DNA of 64,000 nucleotides from Marinococcus luteus. Its GTDB lineage: Bacteria; Bacillota; Bacilli; Bacillales; Marinococcaceae. The stretch covers positions 186,001 through 250,000 of the forward strand of contig NZ_FNNC01000002.1 of the NCBI RefSeq assembly GCF_900106595.1, in the 5' to 3' direction. Of the stretch, positions 34,524 through 43,295 are shown piece after piece. The notes under the pieces are model-generated. The model searched no databases. It was not told the origin of the DNA and saw only the letters and a list, made by a program, of their open reading frames with translations. Made by a program: the position numbers and the translations under genes. Numbering within the stretch: the first letter of the stretch is position 1; the number at the start of each line of letters is the position of its first letter.

Positions 34524-35312
34524 TTATTCGTACAAATCCGGCACCCGGCTGTCAAAGACGGGCACATTTTTGCGGACGTCGGCCACATTGGACAGGTCCA
34601 GGGTTTCCCGGAGCGTTTCTTCGTGCTCCACGCTGCCCTTCTGCAGCACGCTGCCCCACGGATCGATAAACGCTGAGGAGCCGGCGAACGTAATGCCGTC
34701 GTAGGAGCCCGGGCGATTGCACGTCACGACATACATCTGGTTTTCCACCGCCCGCGCCCTACTCAGCACGTCCCAATGACTCCGGCGGCTGTCCGGCCAT
34801 TCCGCCGGAATAAACAGCAGCTCGCACCCCTGCAGAGCGAGACTCCGGATAATTTCCGGAAAACGAAGGTCAAAGCAGATCACCACACCCATTTTGATGC
34901 CGTCAAGCTCAAACACCTTCACCGGCTCGCGCCCGCCGTTTAAATACGCCGGCTCGTTCAGCATCGGAACGAGATGCATTTTGTCATACTCATAGACAAG
35001 TTCCCCGGTGTTATCTACCGCAATGGCACGGTTATACACCTTTCCGTTTTCTTTTACCGCAATCGATCCTCCCATCATATGGACGTGATAGCGCTTCGCC
35101 GCTTCCTGTAAAAAACGGATTGCTTCACTGTCCGCAGGATCCTCCGCAATGTCCTCAAGCTCCGGGAGCGTATACGCCGTCGTCCACATCTCAGGGAGCA
35201 TAACCAGATCCACACTGCCGAGCTCCTGCTCCCCGAGCCACCGGCTTACTTTTTGCCGGTTCGCTTCCGGATCTCCCGCCACAATATCCATTTGATACAC
35301 CGCAATATTCAT
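34524..35312 (-). CDS. Carbon-nitrogen hydrolase (omega-amidase/nitrilase superfamily)
   Basis: 262 aa. The Glu-Lys-Cys triad is visible in 'VMLPEMWTTAY' (Glu), 'YDKMHLVPMLNE' (Lys) and 'GVVICFDLRFPEI' (Cys). Length and motifs fit the NIT2/MtnU-like omega-amidases that hydrolyse alpha-keto acid amides such as 2-oxoglutaramate or 2-oxosuccinamate. Its stop is 117 bp upstream of the NRAMP gene start, so cotranscription is possible. Exact substrate uncertain. Confidence 0.87.
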   Translation of the reverse strand: MNIAVYQMDIVAGDPEANRQKVSRWLGEQELGSVDLVMLPEMWTTAYTLPELEDIAEDPADSEAIRFLQEAAKRYHVHMMGGSIAVKENGKVYNRAIAVDNTGELVYEYDKMHLVPMLNEPAYLNGGREPVKVFELDGIKMGVVICFDLRFPEIIRSLALQGCELLFIPAEWPDSRRSHWDVLSRARAVENQMYVVTCNRPGSYDGITFAGSSAFIDPWGSVLQKGSVEHEETLRETLDLSNVADVRKNVPVFDSRVPDLYE

Positions 35313-35480
35313 CGTTTTCCTCCTCTTGTTTATGTAGCCTATTACGTTTTAATATACCACCGGGCGCTGCCAGAGAAACAGGTCTGATTTCCCGGCTCTC
35401 ATTTCATTTCCCACCTGAAACCTTTATGCTTAACTGTAGCAGAAGTAATACAATTCCCAGAAAAGAAAGTGGGTGAAACG

Positions 35481-36920
35481 ATGCTTCATATGCTGTTTCG
35501 CATGATGCCGGCGCCGGTAAAGCGGCTGATCAGCATGTCCTCCCGCCAGCGCTGGCACGAAACACGCGCCAGTCTCTGGGTGCTGCCGGCCATTTATATT
35601 TTCATTGCGGTATTTTTATCGATTATTTCGTTTTGGATCGAGTTCAGCCTGCGGCCCGGCTGGACACTTCTTTCGGCATTCACGACGGAATACTCGCTCA
35701 CCCAGACGATGTACAGTACGATGCTTTCCGGGGTCCTGACGCTCAACGCGTTCACCTTTAACTCGATGCTGATGGTGCTCACCAATATGTCGAACCAGTT
35801 CACTCCCCGGGTGCTGATTAATTTTATTTCGAACCGCCGCACCCAGCACGCCATCGGTATTTTCAACCTCTGTTTTTTCTATCTGCTGATCGTATTCTTC
35901 TTTTTGGATTCATCGATCAGCCAGTACACCATTTTTCCGATTGCCGGTGTACTTGCGACCGCCTTTTCGGTGCTGAATTTTATTTTATTTATTAATCACG
36001 CCACCAAATGGATGCAGGCGCCGAGTATTACGACGGACATGAAAAAGCAGTCCGAGGAACGGATTTTAAACACGCTTCACTACGACCTGGAAAAGTACCG
36101 GGCCGACAACCCGGACCACCTCCGCCTTTCCTATCTTCCGCAAAAGCATCAGGACAAAGCGCAGAGTGTGGCCTGCGAAACGTCGGGGTATCTGCAGATT
36201 ATTGATTTCGGCAAACTGATCCAGGAAGCGCAGAAGGACGGCATCGTGCTTCAGCTGCACTGCAGCATCGGTGATTTTCTGCTTCCCGACCTGACATTCT
36301 TTTCCTATTGGACGACCGAGGAAACCTCGGTGGAGGAGGTTGATGAGCAGAAATACCGGCGCATGCTGTTTCTCGGCGACCGGCAGAATGAAATCCAGGA
36401 TCTCAGTTTTGGCGTCCAGAAGCTTAAGGATATCGCCGTAAAAGCGATATCCAACGACGAGCCCGGCACGCTGAAGGACACGCTCTATCAGCTGATTGAC
36501 CTGCTTTTATCCATTTCCAAAGTGACCTCCTTTACGCCATATTTATCCGACGGGGAAAACACCCTCCGCGTCGTCATGAAGCAGGAGTATTTCTCGGATT
36601 ATCTGTACACGGCGTTTGGACACATCAGTGTGTATGTCAAAAATGATCCCGTTTTGACCAACATGCTGCTCGAAACACTCGTGCTTCTCGCCCGCTCGCT
36701 GCCGCAGGATAAAAAACCAATCTGCTGGAGCTACGGCCAGGTGGTCGCCCAGTCATTCGCGGAAAAATTCGCCTATGAATTCGAGCAGCGCTCCTTCTAC
36801 ACTCACCTGCGCACGCTTTCCGTCGAAGCCCGTGATCCGCAGACATTCCAGCAGCTCGTGCAGGAATTCATCGAAAAAGGCACGCTGCCAAAATCTTATG
36901 GTGAAGGAAAAGGTTCATAG
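35481..36920 (+). CDS. DUF2254 family membrane protein
   Basis: 479 aa with four N-terminal membrane helices within about residues 35-180, then a large cytoplasmic domain ('GYLQIIDFGKLIQEAQKDGIVLQLHCSIGDFLLPD', 'GDRQNEIQDLSFGVQKLKDIAVKAIS'). These are DUF2254 features. Function unknown. Start 35481 (MLHMLF) chosen with a GGGTG site; a GTG four codons earlier is also open. Confidence 0.83.
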   Translation: MLHMLFRMMPAPVKRLISMSSRQRWHETRASLWVLPAIYIFIAVFLSIISFWIEFSLRPGWTLLSAFTTEYSLTQTMYSTMLSGVLTLNAFTFNSMLMVLTNMSNQFTPRVLINFISNRRTQHAIGIFNLCFFYLLIVFFFLDSSISQYTIFPIAGVLATAFSVLNFILFINHATKWMQAPSITTDMKKQSEERILNTLHYDLEKYRADNPDHLRLSYLPQKHQDKAQSVACETSGYLQIIDFGKLIQEAQKDGIVLQLHCSIGDFLLPDLTFFSYWTTEETSVEEVDEQKYRRMLFLGDRQNEIQDLSFGVQKLKDIAVKAISNDEPGTLKDTLYQLIDLLLSISKVTSFTPYLSDGENTLRVVMKQEYFSDYLYTAFGHISVYVKNDPVLTNMLLETLVLLARSLPQDKKPICWSYGQVVAQSFAEKFAYEFEQRSFYTHLRTLSVEARDPQTFQQLVQEFIEKGTLPKSYGEGKGS

Positions 36921-36961
36921 ACCAAAAACGTATCCAATACTATTACAAAAGAGGGATGCCT

Positions 36962-37447
36962 ATGTTTACTGCCAGCGAATGGATTACGCAGCTGCAGCTG
37001 GAGCCGCACCCGGAGGGCGGCTTTTTCCGGCAGACGATGAAATCGGATGAAACTGTCACCACAGCTGACGGAAGAAGCCGTGCCCAGTACACGAGCATTC
37101 ATTTTCTCGTACGCTCCGGAGAACCGTCGCGGCTGCACCGGCTGGAGTCGGATGAAATGTGGTACTACCATACCGGAGCTCCGCTTGATGTGCATATGAT
37201 TCATCCGGAAAGCGGCCAACATGAAATCATGACGCTTGGACCGAATCCATCCAATGGCGAAGTGCTTCAGGGCGTCGTACCGAAGGGCGCCATTTTCGGA
37301 GCCGAAGTCCGCGCCCCGGAGCAGTTCGCGCTTGTCAGCTGTGTCGTTGTTCCCGGCTTCGATTTTGCCGATTTCGAGCTGCTTGCACATAACGAGCTCA
37401 CTGCCGCCTATCCTGAGCACCGCGAAGTGATTGAGCGGCTGACGTGA
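36962..37447 (+). CDS. DUF985-family cupin
   Basis: 161 aa. 'LEPHPEGGFFRQTMKSDE' near the N-terminus, 'SIHFLVRSGEPSRLHRLESDEMWYYHTG' and 'VVPGFDFADFELL' are DUF985 (YML079-like) cupin motifs. The His/Glu metal-site residues are largely present. Cupins of this group are sometimes annotated as sugar epimerase-like, but activity is unproven. The start follows GAGGG by 6 nt; the ATG two codons earlier overlaps the site spacing. It lies 41 bp after the DUF2254 gene. Confidence 0.83.
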   Translation: MFTASEWITQLQLEPHPEGGFFRQTMKSDETVTTADGRSRAQYTSIHFLVRSGEPSRLHRLESDEMWYYHTGAPLDVHMIHPESGQHEIMTLGPNPSNGEVLQGVVPKGAIFGAEVRAPEQFALVSCVVVPGFDFADFELLAHNELTAAYPEHREVIERLT

Positions 37448-37455
37448 TAATGAAG

Positions 37456-37492
37456 AAAAGCCCGTGCAGATTCTATCTGCGCGGGCTTCTCT
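37456..37492 (+). terminator. Hairpin terminator after the cupin gene
   Basis: AGCCCG.GCAGA / TCTGC.CGGGCT stem-loop with a modest T-rich tail. The 37493-37719 gap holds no other gene I can support. Confidence 0.55.
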
Positions 37493-37719
37493 ATACCTTT
37501 TATCGGCAGGAAGGTTCATATAGTTGAATGCCAGCCAGGTCCGGACCGTGCTAGTGCTTTATAACTAACTTAGGTGCTTTTCACCGTATCGTTCGTATTT
37601 ACTTATTTTCATCTTTTCGTCCCTGTTCATTTTTTTGTGTCACGGAGGTGCTATCATTGGGATAAAACTCTTACTTGAATCTAAGGTTCAGCTTGAGAGA
37701 AGCGGAGACGGGGGATGCC

Positions 37720-38805
37720 ATGCTATCAGGATTTTTTATAAATATAACCATTCTTATATCCTTTATCTTTTTGTTTCACCGCCTGCTCTATAAGACGCCT
37801 TTAAGCACGTCTTCACCGTTGAAACAGAAAATAGCTGCCGGCACTGCCAGCGGAATGCTGGGGCTCGTCCTGCTTGCCTACACTATCCCGCTTAATGAAA
37901 CGACTATCATCGACCTCCGTCTGGTGCCTGTTACATTGATGGCTGTCTTTGGAGGCTGGGTGCCGACAATCATAACCGGAATTATTGTTGCGGGGGGACG
38001 GCTGCTGATGGATTTCAGCCTTTCTTCTGCTCCTCCCCTGCTTCTTATTGCTCTCAGCGTGGTTTCAGGCGGGATCATCCATACTACAGTGAGAAAAATT
38101 TGGCGGCGGGCCGTCTGGATGATTTTCCTCACCAATCTCTATATGACAGTGACACTTTCCATGATGCTGGCCTGGACCGGCTGGCTTCCTGCAGCGGGCT
38201 TTTATCTTCTCGCTTCCCTTGCCGGTACAGGCGTTTCTGTTTATATGTTTGTTCACCTGGACAAGGTGAACCAGATGTTTATACGCTACCAATACCAGGC
38301 TTACCGGGACAATTTAACAGCACTATACAATCAGCGTGCCTTTCAGGAGCTGCTCGGACAGGCAGCAGAGGAATATCCGGCAGCCAGCCGCTCTCTTTCG
38401 CTTTTAGTGCTTGATATCGACTATTTCAAGCAAATTAATGATACATACGGGCACCTCGAGGGTGACATGGTTTTAAAGCAGCTCAGCCATGTGCTCGTTG
38501 CTTCTATCCGACCAAATGACATGGCCTTCCGCATCGGCGGTGAAGAATTCGGAGTAATCCTGTATGACTGCGATGAAACACATGCGTTAACGATCGCCGA
38601 GCGCGTCCGTGCCGATGTCGCCCGCACCCCGTTTATCGTTGCCCAGCGTTCCACTCCTTTGTTTATTACCGTTTCAATTGGAGTCGGCACCTATCCTGTG
38701 CCTGGAAATAGTATCGAAGCTTTATATGATATGACGGACAAAGCACTGTATCAGGCAAAAGATCAGGGCCGCAATTGTGTTTGTTCCTCTGAAGCGTCAG
38801 GATAA
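37720..38805 (+). CDS. Membrane diguanylate cyclase (5TM-type sensor + GGDEF)
   Basis: 361 aa. Five or six membrane helices (residues 1-190, with 'VFGGWVPTIITGIIVAGGRLLMDFSL' like the 5TMR-LYT sensor) are followed by a GGDEF domain ('DNLTALYNQRAF', 'LVLDIDYFKQINDTYGHLEGD'). The active loop reads GGEEF. The inhibitory I-site RxxD is present as RPND, five residues before GGEEF, so product inhibition by c-di-GMP is expected. Start 37720 uses a GGGGG site; an upstream frame to 37675 is open. It should make c-di-GMP in response to an unknown membrane signal. Confidence 0.87.
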   Translation: MLSGFFINITILISFIFLFHRLLYKTPLSTSSPLKQKIAAGTASGMLGLVLLAYTIPLNETTIIDLRLVPVTLMAVFGGWVPTIITGIIVAGGRLLMDFSLSSAPPLLLIALSVVSGGIIHTTVRKIWRRAVWMIFLTNLYMTVTLSMMLAWTGWLPAAGFYLLASLAGTGVSVYMFVHLDKVNQMFIRYQYQAYRDNLTALYNQRAFQELLGQAAEEYPAASRSLSLLVLDIDYFKQINDTYGHLEGDMVLKQLSHVLVASIRPNDMAFRIGGEEFGVILYDCDETHALTIAERVRADVARTPFIVAQRSTPLFITVSIGVGTYPVPGNSIEALYDMTDKALYQAKDQGRNCVCSSEASG

Positions 38806-38811
38806 ATACAA

Positions 38812-38846
38812 CAAAAAGCTGCCCGTTCAACGGACAGCTTTTTTTA
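38812..38846. terminator. Intrinsic terminator between convergent genes
   Basis: AAAAAGCTG.CCG-ttcaa-CGG.CAGCTTTTTTT, usable by the cyclase gene and the convergent molybdoenzyme gene. Confidence 0.85.
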
Positions 38847-38863
38847 CAGCACTCACTGCTTCA

Positions 38864-41227
38864 TTATGCCCCCGGTGTGTCCTCGAGGTCATCCACCCGT
38901 TTTTCCAGATACTCGGTATCCTTGCGGGCGTTGAATTTTTCGGCTTTTTCCACCTTCACGCCGACATTGTAATCCGGGATTTTCGCAAACTGCTCATAGC
39001 GCCCTTTTGGCAGCAGGAAGTTGCCCTCCGGAAAATGGACGCTCAGATTGCCCGGAGCCATATCGGCGATGCGTACCCGGCCCTGGAACACGCCGTACCG
39101 GTTGTACAGCACCACCGCTTCGCCGTCGGTGAGCCGGTTATCTTTGGCATCCGTTTCGTTCATCAGCACATCGTCGCGCTCGGCGCCGTTGATCGGGTCG
39201 GTCGTTTTGTACACCATCGAATTAAACTGCTTACCGCGGCGGGTTGTCAGGTAAAAGTCCCCCGGCTGCCGGTTTAAGTCCGGGATTTCGACCGGAATCA
39301 GATTGCCGCGGCCATCCGGTGTCGGGCAGACGCCCCCCTCGCACAGCCACGCACCGCCCCACTGGAACACATCGCCCTGCTTTTTCAAATGCTGGACGCC
39401 GTCGTAGTTCGGATTTGCCTTCGCCATTTCTTCGCGTACCTCGTAGCCGTCCTTAAAATCAACCAGGTGTGCCGTTTCCGGCTTCACGCGTTTTGCGAGA
39501 TCAATGTAGATCTTCCATTCCGCGCGCGCTTCTTCGATTTTGTTTTTGTTGCCTTCAATTTCCGGGGAAAAGTAAACCATCCGCTCGGTGGATGTTGATG
39601 TGCCTCCGTCCTCCTGCTCGTAGCGGGTTTTGGCCGGCAGCACAATCACCGCTTCCTTCGCATCCACAAGCGTGGACGTGTTCAGGATGATGTCCTGGTG
39701 GACGCGGACGTCAAGCTCCGAGAGCGCCTGCTCCACAAAGGCCGGATCCGGCATCGTCTCAAGGAAGTTCCCGCCGGACAGGTAATACATTTTCACCTTG
39801 CGCTCGTTATCGTCGGGAAGCAGAATATTTTCAAGCGTTACGCCGACCACATCGCCCTGCCATTTCGGCACATCAAAGCCCCACAGATTTTCGATCCGTC
39901 CGATGTTGTCGCCTTTAAAGTCACCGCCCGGAAGCACAAACGGATCCGCGCCCATTTCTCCGCTTCCCTGCACACTCGAGTGGCCGCGGAATGGCATCAG
40001 ACCGCTGTACTGGCGTCCGAGAAAGCCGCGCAACAGCGCGAGATTGGCCACCTGCGAGATGTTGTCGGTCGCAAAGGAATGCATTGTCAGCCCGAGCGCC
40101 CAGGCGAACACCGCATTTTTACTGCGGGCGAGCAGGTCGGAAAGCTCGATGATCCGCTCCCGGCTCACGCCGGATGACTCCGTGATTTCCTCCCACGACT
40201 GTGCCGTCACCTGCTGCTTCAGCTCCTCATATCCGTTCACGTGCTCATCAACGAATTCGTGATTGATCGCGGAGCCCGCTGCCTCTTCCTCCATGTCGAA
40301 CCAGTGCTTCATGATGCCGTGCATAAACGCAATGTCGCCGCCAATATTAATCTGATAAAAATCATCCGCCACCTTGGTACCGAACAGCGCCGATTCCGGA
40401 TTCGACGGAATCCAGTACTCGTCCATCGACGGCTCGCGGTACGGGTTAATGACAATAATTTTTGTACCCTTTTTCTTTGCTTCGAGCATGTACTTGGTGG
40501 ATACCGGCGAGCTGTTGGACGCGACGCTTCCCCAGAACATCAGCACATCGGTGCCGATCCAGTCCTGATAGTTGGCCGTCGACGCCCCGACGCCGATCGA
40601 GCGCTTCATCGCGGTCTTGCTCGGCGAGTGGCAGATTCTCGACGCGTTGTCGATATGGTTCGCCCCGAGAAACCGGGAGACCTTGGCAGCTACGTAGTAC
40701 GACTCGTTCGTAATGCCGCGCGACGTCAGGTAAAACGCATACTGCTTCGGATCCAGCTCTTTCATTTTATCCGCAATCGTATCCATCGCATCGTCCCAGC
40801 TGAGCCGGGAAAATTTGCGCTCGCCCTTGCGGCGGATCATCGGATATGGCACCCGGCCGAGCTCACGAAGCTCAGTGCTCGAGTATTCGCGCAATTCATC
40901 AATATCCTTGTTTAAAATTTCGTCTTCCACCGCCGGCATCGTATTCAGCCGCAGCACGTTCAGCCGCGTCGTACAGATGTGCGGACCGCTGAGCGTCTGG
41001 TCGTACAGCCCGGACACGCCAAGCGCACAGCCGTCACAGACGCCTTTTGTAATAATGTTTTTCGCGTAGCCGAGATTGTCCTTATTGTCCCAGGCGATTT
41101 TCATTGAATCGCGGATATGCTTTGGCTTTACTTTCCCGAGGCCGAACGGAATCGGGCTCACCCAGTGCTCCGGTGCCGGCATTTTTGCTTTTTTCATTGG
41201 TCCCTGGTGCTTTGTCTCTCCCATCAT
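38864..41227 (-). CDS. FdhF/YdeP-type molybdopterin oxidoreductase (formate dehydrogenase-like)
   Basis: 787 aa bis-MGD enzyme. N-terminal Cys residues C64, C67 and C85 could ligate an Fe-S cluster, fewer than the four-Cys motif of classic FdhF. 'ASRICHSPSKTAMKRSIGVG' places a Cys (about residue 199) followed by His where FdhF enzymes carry Sec/Cys-His. The molybdopterin dinucleotide-binding domain is at the C-terminus ('GDFYLTTRRGKQFNSMVYK'). The neighbouring OFA antiporter and MpsC gene support formate or a related small acid as substrate. YdeP-type enzymes are poorly characterised, so the reaction is inferred. Confidence 0.85.
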   Translation of the reverse strand: MMGETKHQGPMKKAKMPAPEHWVSPIPFGLGKVKPKHIRDSMKIAWDNKDNLGYAKNIITKGVCDGCALGVSGLYDQTLSGPHICTTRLNVLRLNTMPAVEDEILNKDIDELREYSSTELRELGRVPYPMIRRKGERKFSRLSWDDAMDTIADKMKELDPKQYAFYLTSRGITNESYYVAAKVSRFLGANHIDNASRICHSPSKTAMKRSIGVGASTANYQDWIGTDVLMFWGSVASNSSPVSTKYMLEAKKKGTKIIVINPYREPSMDEYWIPSNPESALFGTKVADDFYQINIGGDIAFMHGIMKHWFDMEEEAAGSAINHEFVDEHVNGYEELKQQVTAQSWEEITESSGVSRERIIELSDLLARSKNAVFAWALGLTMHSFATDNISQVANLALLRGFLGRQYSGLMPFRGHSSVQGSGEMGADPFVLPGGDFKGDNIGRIENLWGFDVPKWQGDVVGVTLENILLPDDNERKVKMYYLSGGNFLETMPDPAFVEQALSELDVRVHQDIILNTSTLVDAKEAVIVLPAKTRYEQEDGGTSTSTERMVYFSPEIEGNKNKIEEARAEWKIYIDLAKRVKPETAHLVDFKDGYEVREEMAKANPNYDGVQHLKKQGDVFQWGGAWLCEGGVCPTPDGRGNLIPVEIPDLNRQPGDFYLTTRRGKQFNSMVYKTTDPINGAERDDVLMNETDAKDNRLTDGEAVVLYNRYGVFQGRVRIADMAPGNLSVHFPEGNFLLPKGRYEQFAKIPDYNVGVKVEKAEKFNARKDTEYLEKRVDDLEDTPGA

Positions 41228-41230
41228 TCA

Positions 41231-41304
41231 CCACTCCTCTATGTGTAATAATAAAAAAACCACCTCACGCCCCGGTGCCTGAATCGCCCGGAGCGCAAAG
41301 CGGT
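41231..41304 (-). promoter_or_regulatory. Attenuator-like terminator and duplicated leader ahead of the fdhF-like gene
   Basis: Minus strand: an imperfect GC hairpin (ACCGC..GCG.TCCGG / CCGG.GCG..G.GGT, 41259-41304) runs into TTTTTTT. Then a 28-nt stretch (41232-41259) with ATTATTAC and AGAGGAGTG carries the ribosome site. The same 28 nt, with one mismatch, occurs before the OFA gene at 43023-43050. Upstream, GCAG-cgacc-CTGC forms another small hairpin. Confidence 0.55.
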
Positions 41305-41347
41305 TGAGTCTTTTGCAGGGTCGCTGCGAAGTGCCTAACCTGTGTAT

Positions 41348-41704
41348 TTAAGAAAATTTCTCCTGAATGTTGTCACTGAACACAAAGACCGACATGCCGA
41401 AGTCCTTTTCAATATCAATATCCACATACAAATCGACGAACGTGCTGCCGAGGAACTCCTCCATCTCCACGGGATGGTTCTTTTTGTACATGTCCTTCAC
41501 CATCTCGGTCCGGGCCGCCCGCAGCATCTGTTCGCCGTTGTCCGCGGCGGCAATAAACTTTTCCACCGGCGACAGGTTGCCCTCCATCTCGCAGATGGCC
41601 CAGTTTTTGCAGAAGGTCGTGTTGATTTTGCCCGGTCCTTTGCCCATATGCCGTTTGCGGAACGCTTTAACCAGGTTGCTGAACTCAGCTTCGTATTTGT
41701 TCAT
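41348..41704 (-). CDS. DUF2294 / MpsC-family protein, second copy
   Basis: 118 aa. 'EFSNLVKAFRKRHMGKGPGKINTTFCKNWAICEMEGNLSPVEKFI' matches the N-terminal DUF2294 region typical of copies beside formate dehydrogenase genes. Start 41704 (MNKYEAE) with AAAGGTG upstream; a GTG three codons earlier is possible. It lies between the OFA antiporter and the fdhF-like gene in one direction, implying a shared function with them, possibly coupling formate oxidation to ion movement. Confidence 0.8.
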   Translation of the reverse strand: MNKYEAEFSNLVKAFRKRHMGKGPGKINTTFCKNWAICEMEGNLSPVEKFIAAADNGEQMLRAARTEMVKDMYKKNHPVEMEEFLGSTFVDLYVDIDIEKDFGMSVFVFSDNIQEKFS

Positions 41705-41762
41705 TTTTTTCACCTTTACTATATTTAAGCTCTCTAAATTTTATGCCCCGCAGCCGTAAAAA

Positions 41763-43016
41763 TCAACTCGAAAGTCTCTCTTCTTTGGCCGGCTCGGCGT
41801 TGGCCTGCTTCAGCTGGCGGATGTCGATCCGGATCAGCAGCGACACGAGAAGCGCGACGATAAACATGCTGCCGAAAATCGAAAGCGTGAGCGCATAGCT
41901 CTCGGTAACGCCCCGGATCCAGGAGGCAAGCAGCGGCCCGGCAAGCCCGGCTGCCGCCCAGGCGGTCAGCACGTAGCCGTGGATGGCACCGAGCTGTTTG
42001 GTGCCGAAAATATCGCCAATGTAGGCCGGGATGGAAGCAAAGCCTCCGCCGTAGCACGTCATGATCAAAAACAGTGCCAGCTGGAATAAAAGTGCAACGG
42101 TCAGGTTCGGCAGCGCAAAGAAGGTGACGATCTGGATCAGGAAAAATGCCGTGTATACGTTCGGACGCCCGAGATAGTCGGAAATGCTCGCCCAGGCAAT
42201 GCGGCCGGCTCCGTTGAAAAAGCCCATTAATCCGACCGTAGTCGCCGCAGCGGCCGCCGACAGACCGGCAATTTCCTGTGCCATTGGAGAAGCTACCGAT
42301 AAAATCGCAATCCCGCACGTCACGTTAATGAACAGCATCACCCACAGGTACCAGAAACGGCGCGTCTTGACCGCTTCATTCGCCGTCAGCTGCGCAAGAT
42401 CCGGCTTCTGCTTTCCAGCCGCCGCGTATTCCTTCATGTACCCTTCCGGCGGACGCTCGAGGTACAGCGCCGAGCTCATCATCACTGCGAAATAAACCGC
42501 GCCTAAAATGAGAAACGTCAATGGAATGCCGACGCCTTCAATGAGCGAGGCCATTACCGGGCTTGCGATCATGGCCGCAAAGCCAAATCCCATAATGGCA
42601 AGGCCGGTAGCGAGCCCCCGTCGGTCCGGAAACCATTTAACCAGGGTGGATACCGGCGTAATATAGCCGATGCCAAGGCCGATCCCGCCAAGCATTCCGT
42701 AGGTTATGTACAACAGCCAGAGCGACTCCAGCATCGTGGCCGCCCCGGAGCCGATCATGCCGAATCCGAAAAAGCTCGCGGCAACCATTCCCGATACCCT
42801 CGGCCCGTGCTTTTCAACAAAGTGGCCCATAAACGCAGCCGACAGCCCCAAAAACAGAATCGCAATACTGAACGTCAGCGACACCGCGCTTAAATTCCAT
42901 CCGTAGGTTTCGATCAGCGGATTGGTGAACACACTCCAGGCGTAGACTGAGCCGATGGAAATATGAATCCCGACAGCCGCAAGCGCAATCAGCCAGCGGT
43001 TTTTTGTTCTACTCAT
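41763..43016 (-). CDS. OFA-family major facilitator (oxalate/formate antiporter type)
   Basis: 417 aa with 12 helices. The OFA start '[30 protein letters not shown]', '[35 protein letters not shown]'-type loop and '[34 protein letters not shown]' are family hallmarks. Probably moves formate, oxalate or another small carboxylate. The true start is 43016 (MSRTKNRW), 8 nt after GAGGAG; the upstream frame runs through the leader hairpins. First gene of the formate-type operon. Confidence 0.88.
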   Translation of the reverse strand: [417 protein letters not shown]

Positions 43017-43021
43017 TTCTC

Positions 43022-43125
43022 TCACTCCTCTATATGTAATAATAAAAAAAGCGCCGTCTGTGCCGCCGGGGAAAAAACCCCAGGCAGAAACAGAACGACG
43101 CTTAGCTTCAGGCAGGACCTCTGCC
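43022..43125 (-). promoter_or_regulatory. Structured leader with attenuator before the OFA antiporter gene
   Basis: Minus strand order: hairpin GGCAG-aggtc-CTGCC (43111-43125), then a long terminator-like hairpin with GCGTCG/CGGCGC outer and CTGCC-TGGGG/CCCC-GGCGG inner pairing (43051-43101) followed by TTTTTTT. Last is the 28-nt ATTATTAC...AGAGGAGTG leader shared with the fdhF-like gene. A TATAAT lies at about 43152-43157, inside the end of the 42-aa gene. A terminator placed just before the ribosome site indicates conditional transcription. Confidence 0.55.
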
Positions 43126-43158
43126 GAAATACCAATGTAATCGTTTCCAAAATTATAC

Positions 43159-43287
43159 TCATTTAAAACCGCCAACAGGAACGCTGCCGCGATGTTTAAA
43201 TGTTACAGCTTTATGAACACCTTTATCATAGCTGTTTTTACGGAAGATTTCAATCTCAATTTTATCTTTCCGCTTATTTCTACTCAT
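43159..43287 (-). CDS. 42-aa basic peptide, island 2 (too short for standard ORF calling)
   Basis: Found by reading the minus strand: it begins MSRNKRKDKIEIEIF and ends SVPVGGFK, stop TGA at 43159-43161. A GGG-containing site (AAAAGGGAAA) precedes ATG. It starts 8 nt after the stop of the 422-aa gene on the same strand, so it looks like the third gene of the island operon. Highly basic (many Lys/Arg) with no membrane segment. Possible roles are a small regulator, an immunity peptide, or spurious; the tight spacing and clean site favour a real gene. Confidence 0.55.
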   Translation of the reverse strand: MSRNKRKDKIEIEIFRKNSYDKGVHKAVTFKHRGSVPVGGFK

Positions 43288-43295
43288 TTTCCCTT

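Noticed and set aside
38864-41227. Selenocysteine in the FdhF-like enzyme
   Set aside because: The active-site position is an ordinary Cys codon and no in-frame TGA occurs.
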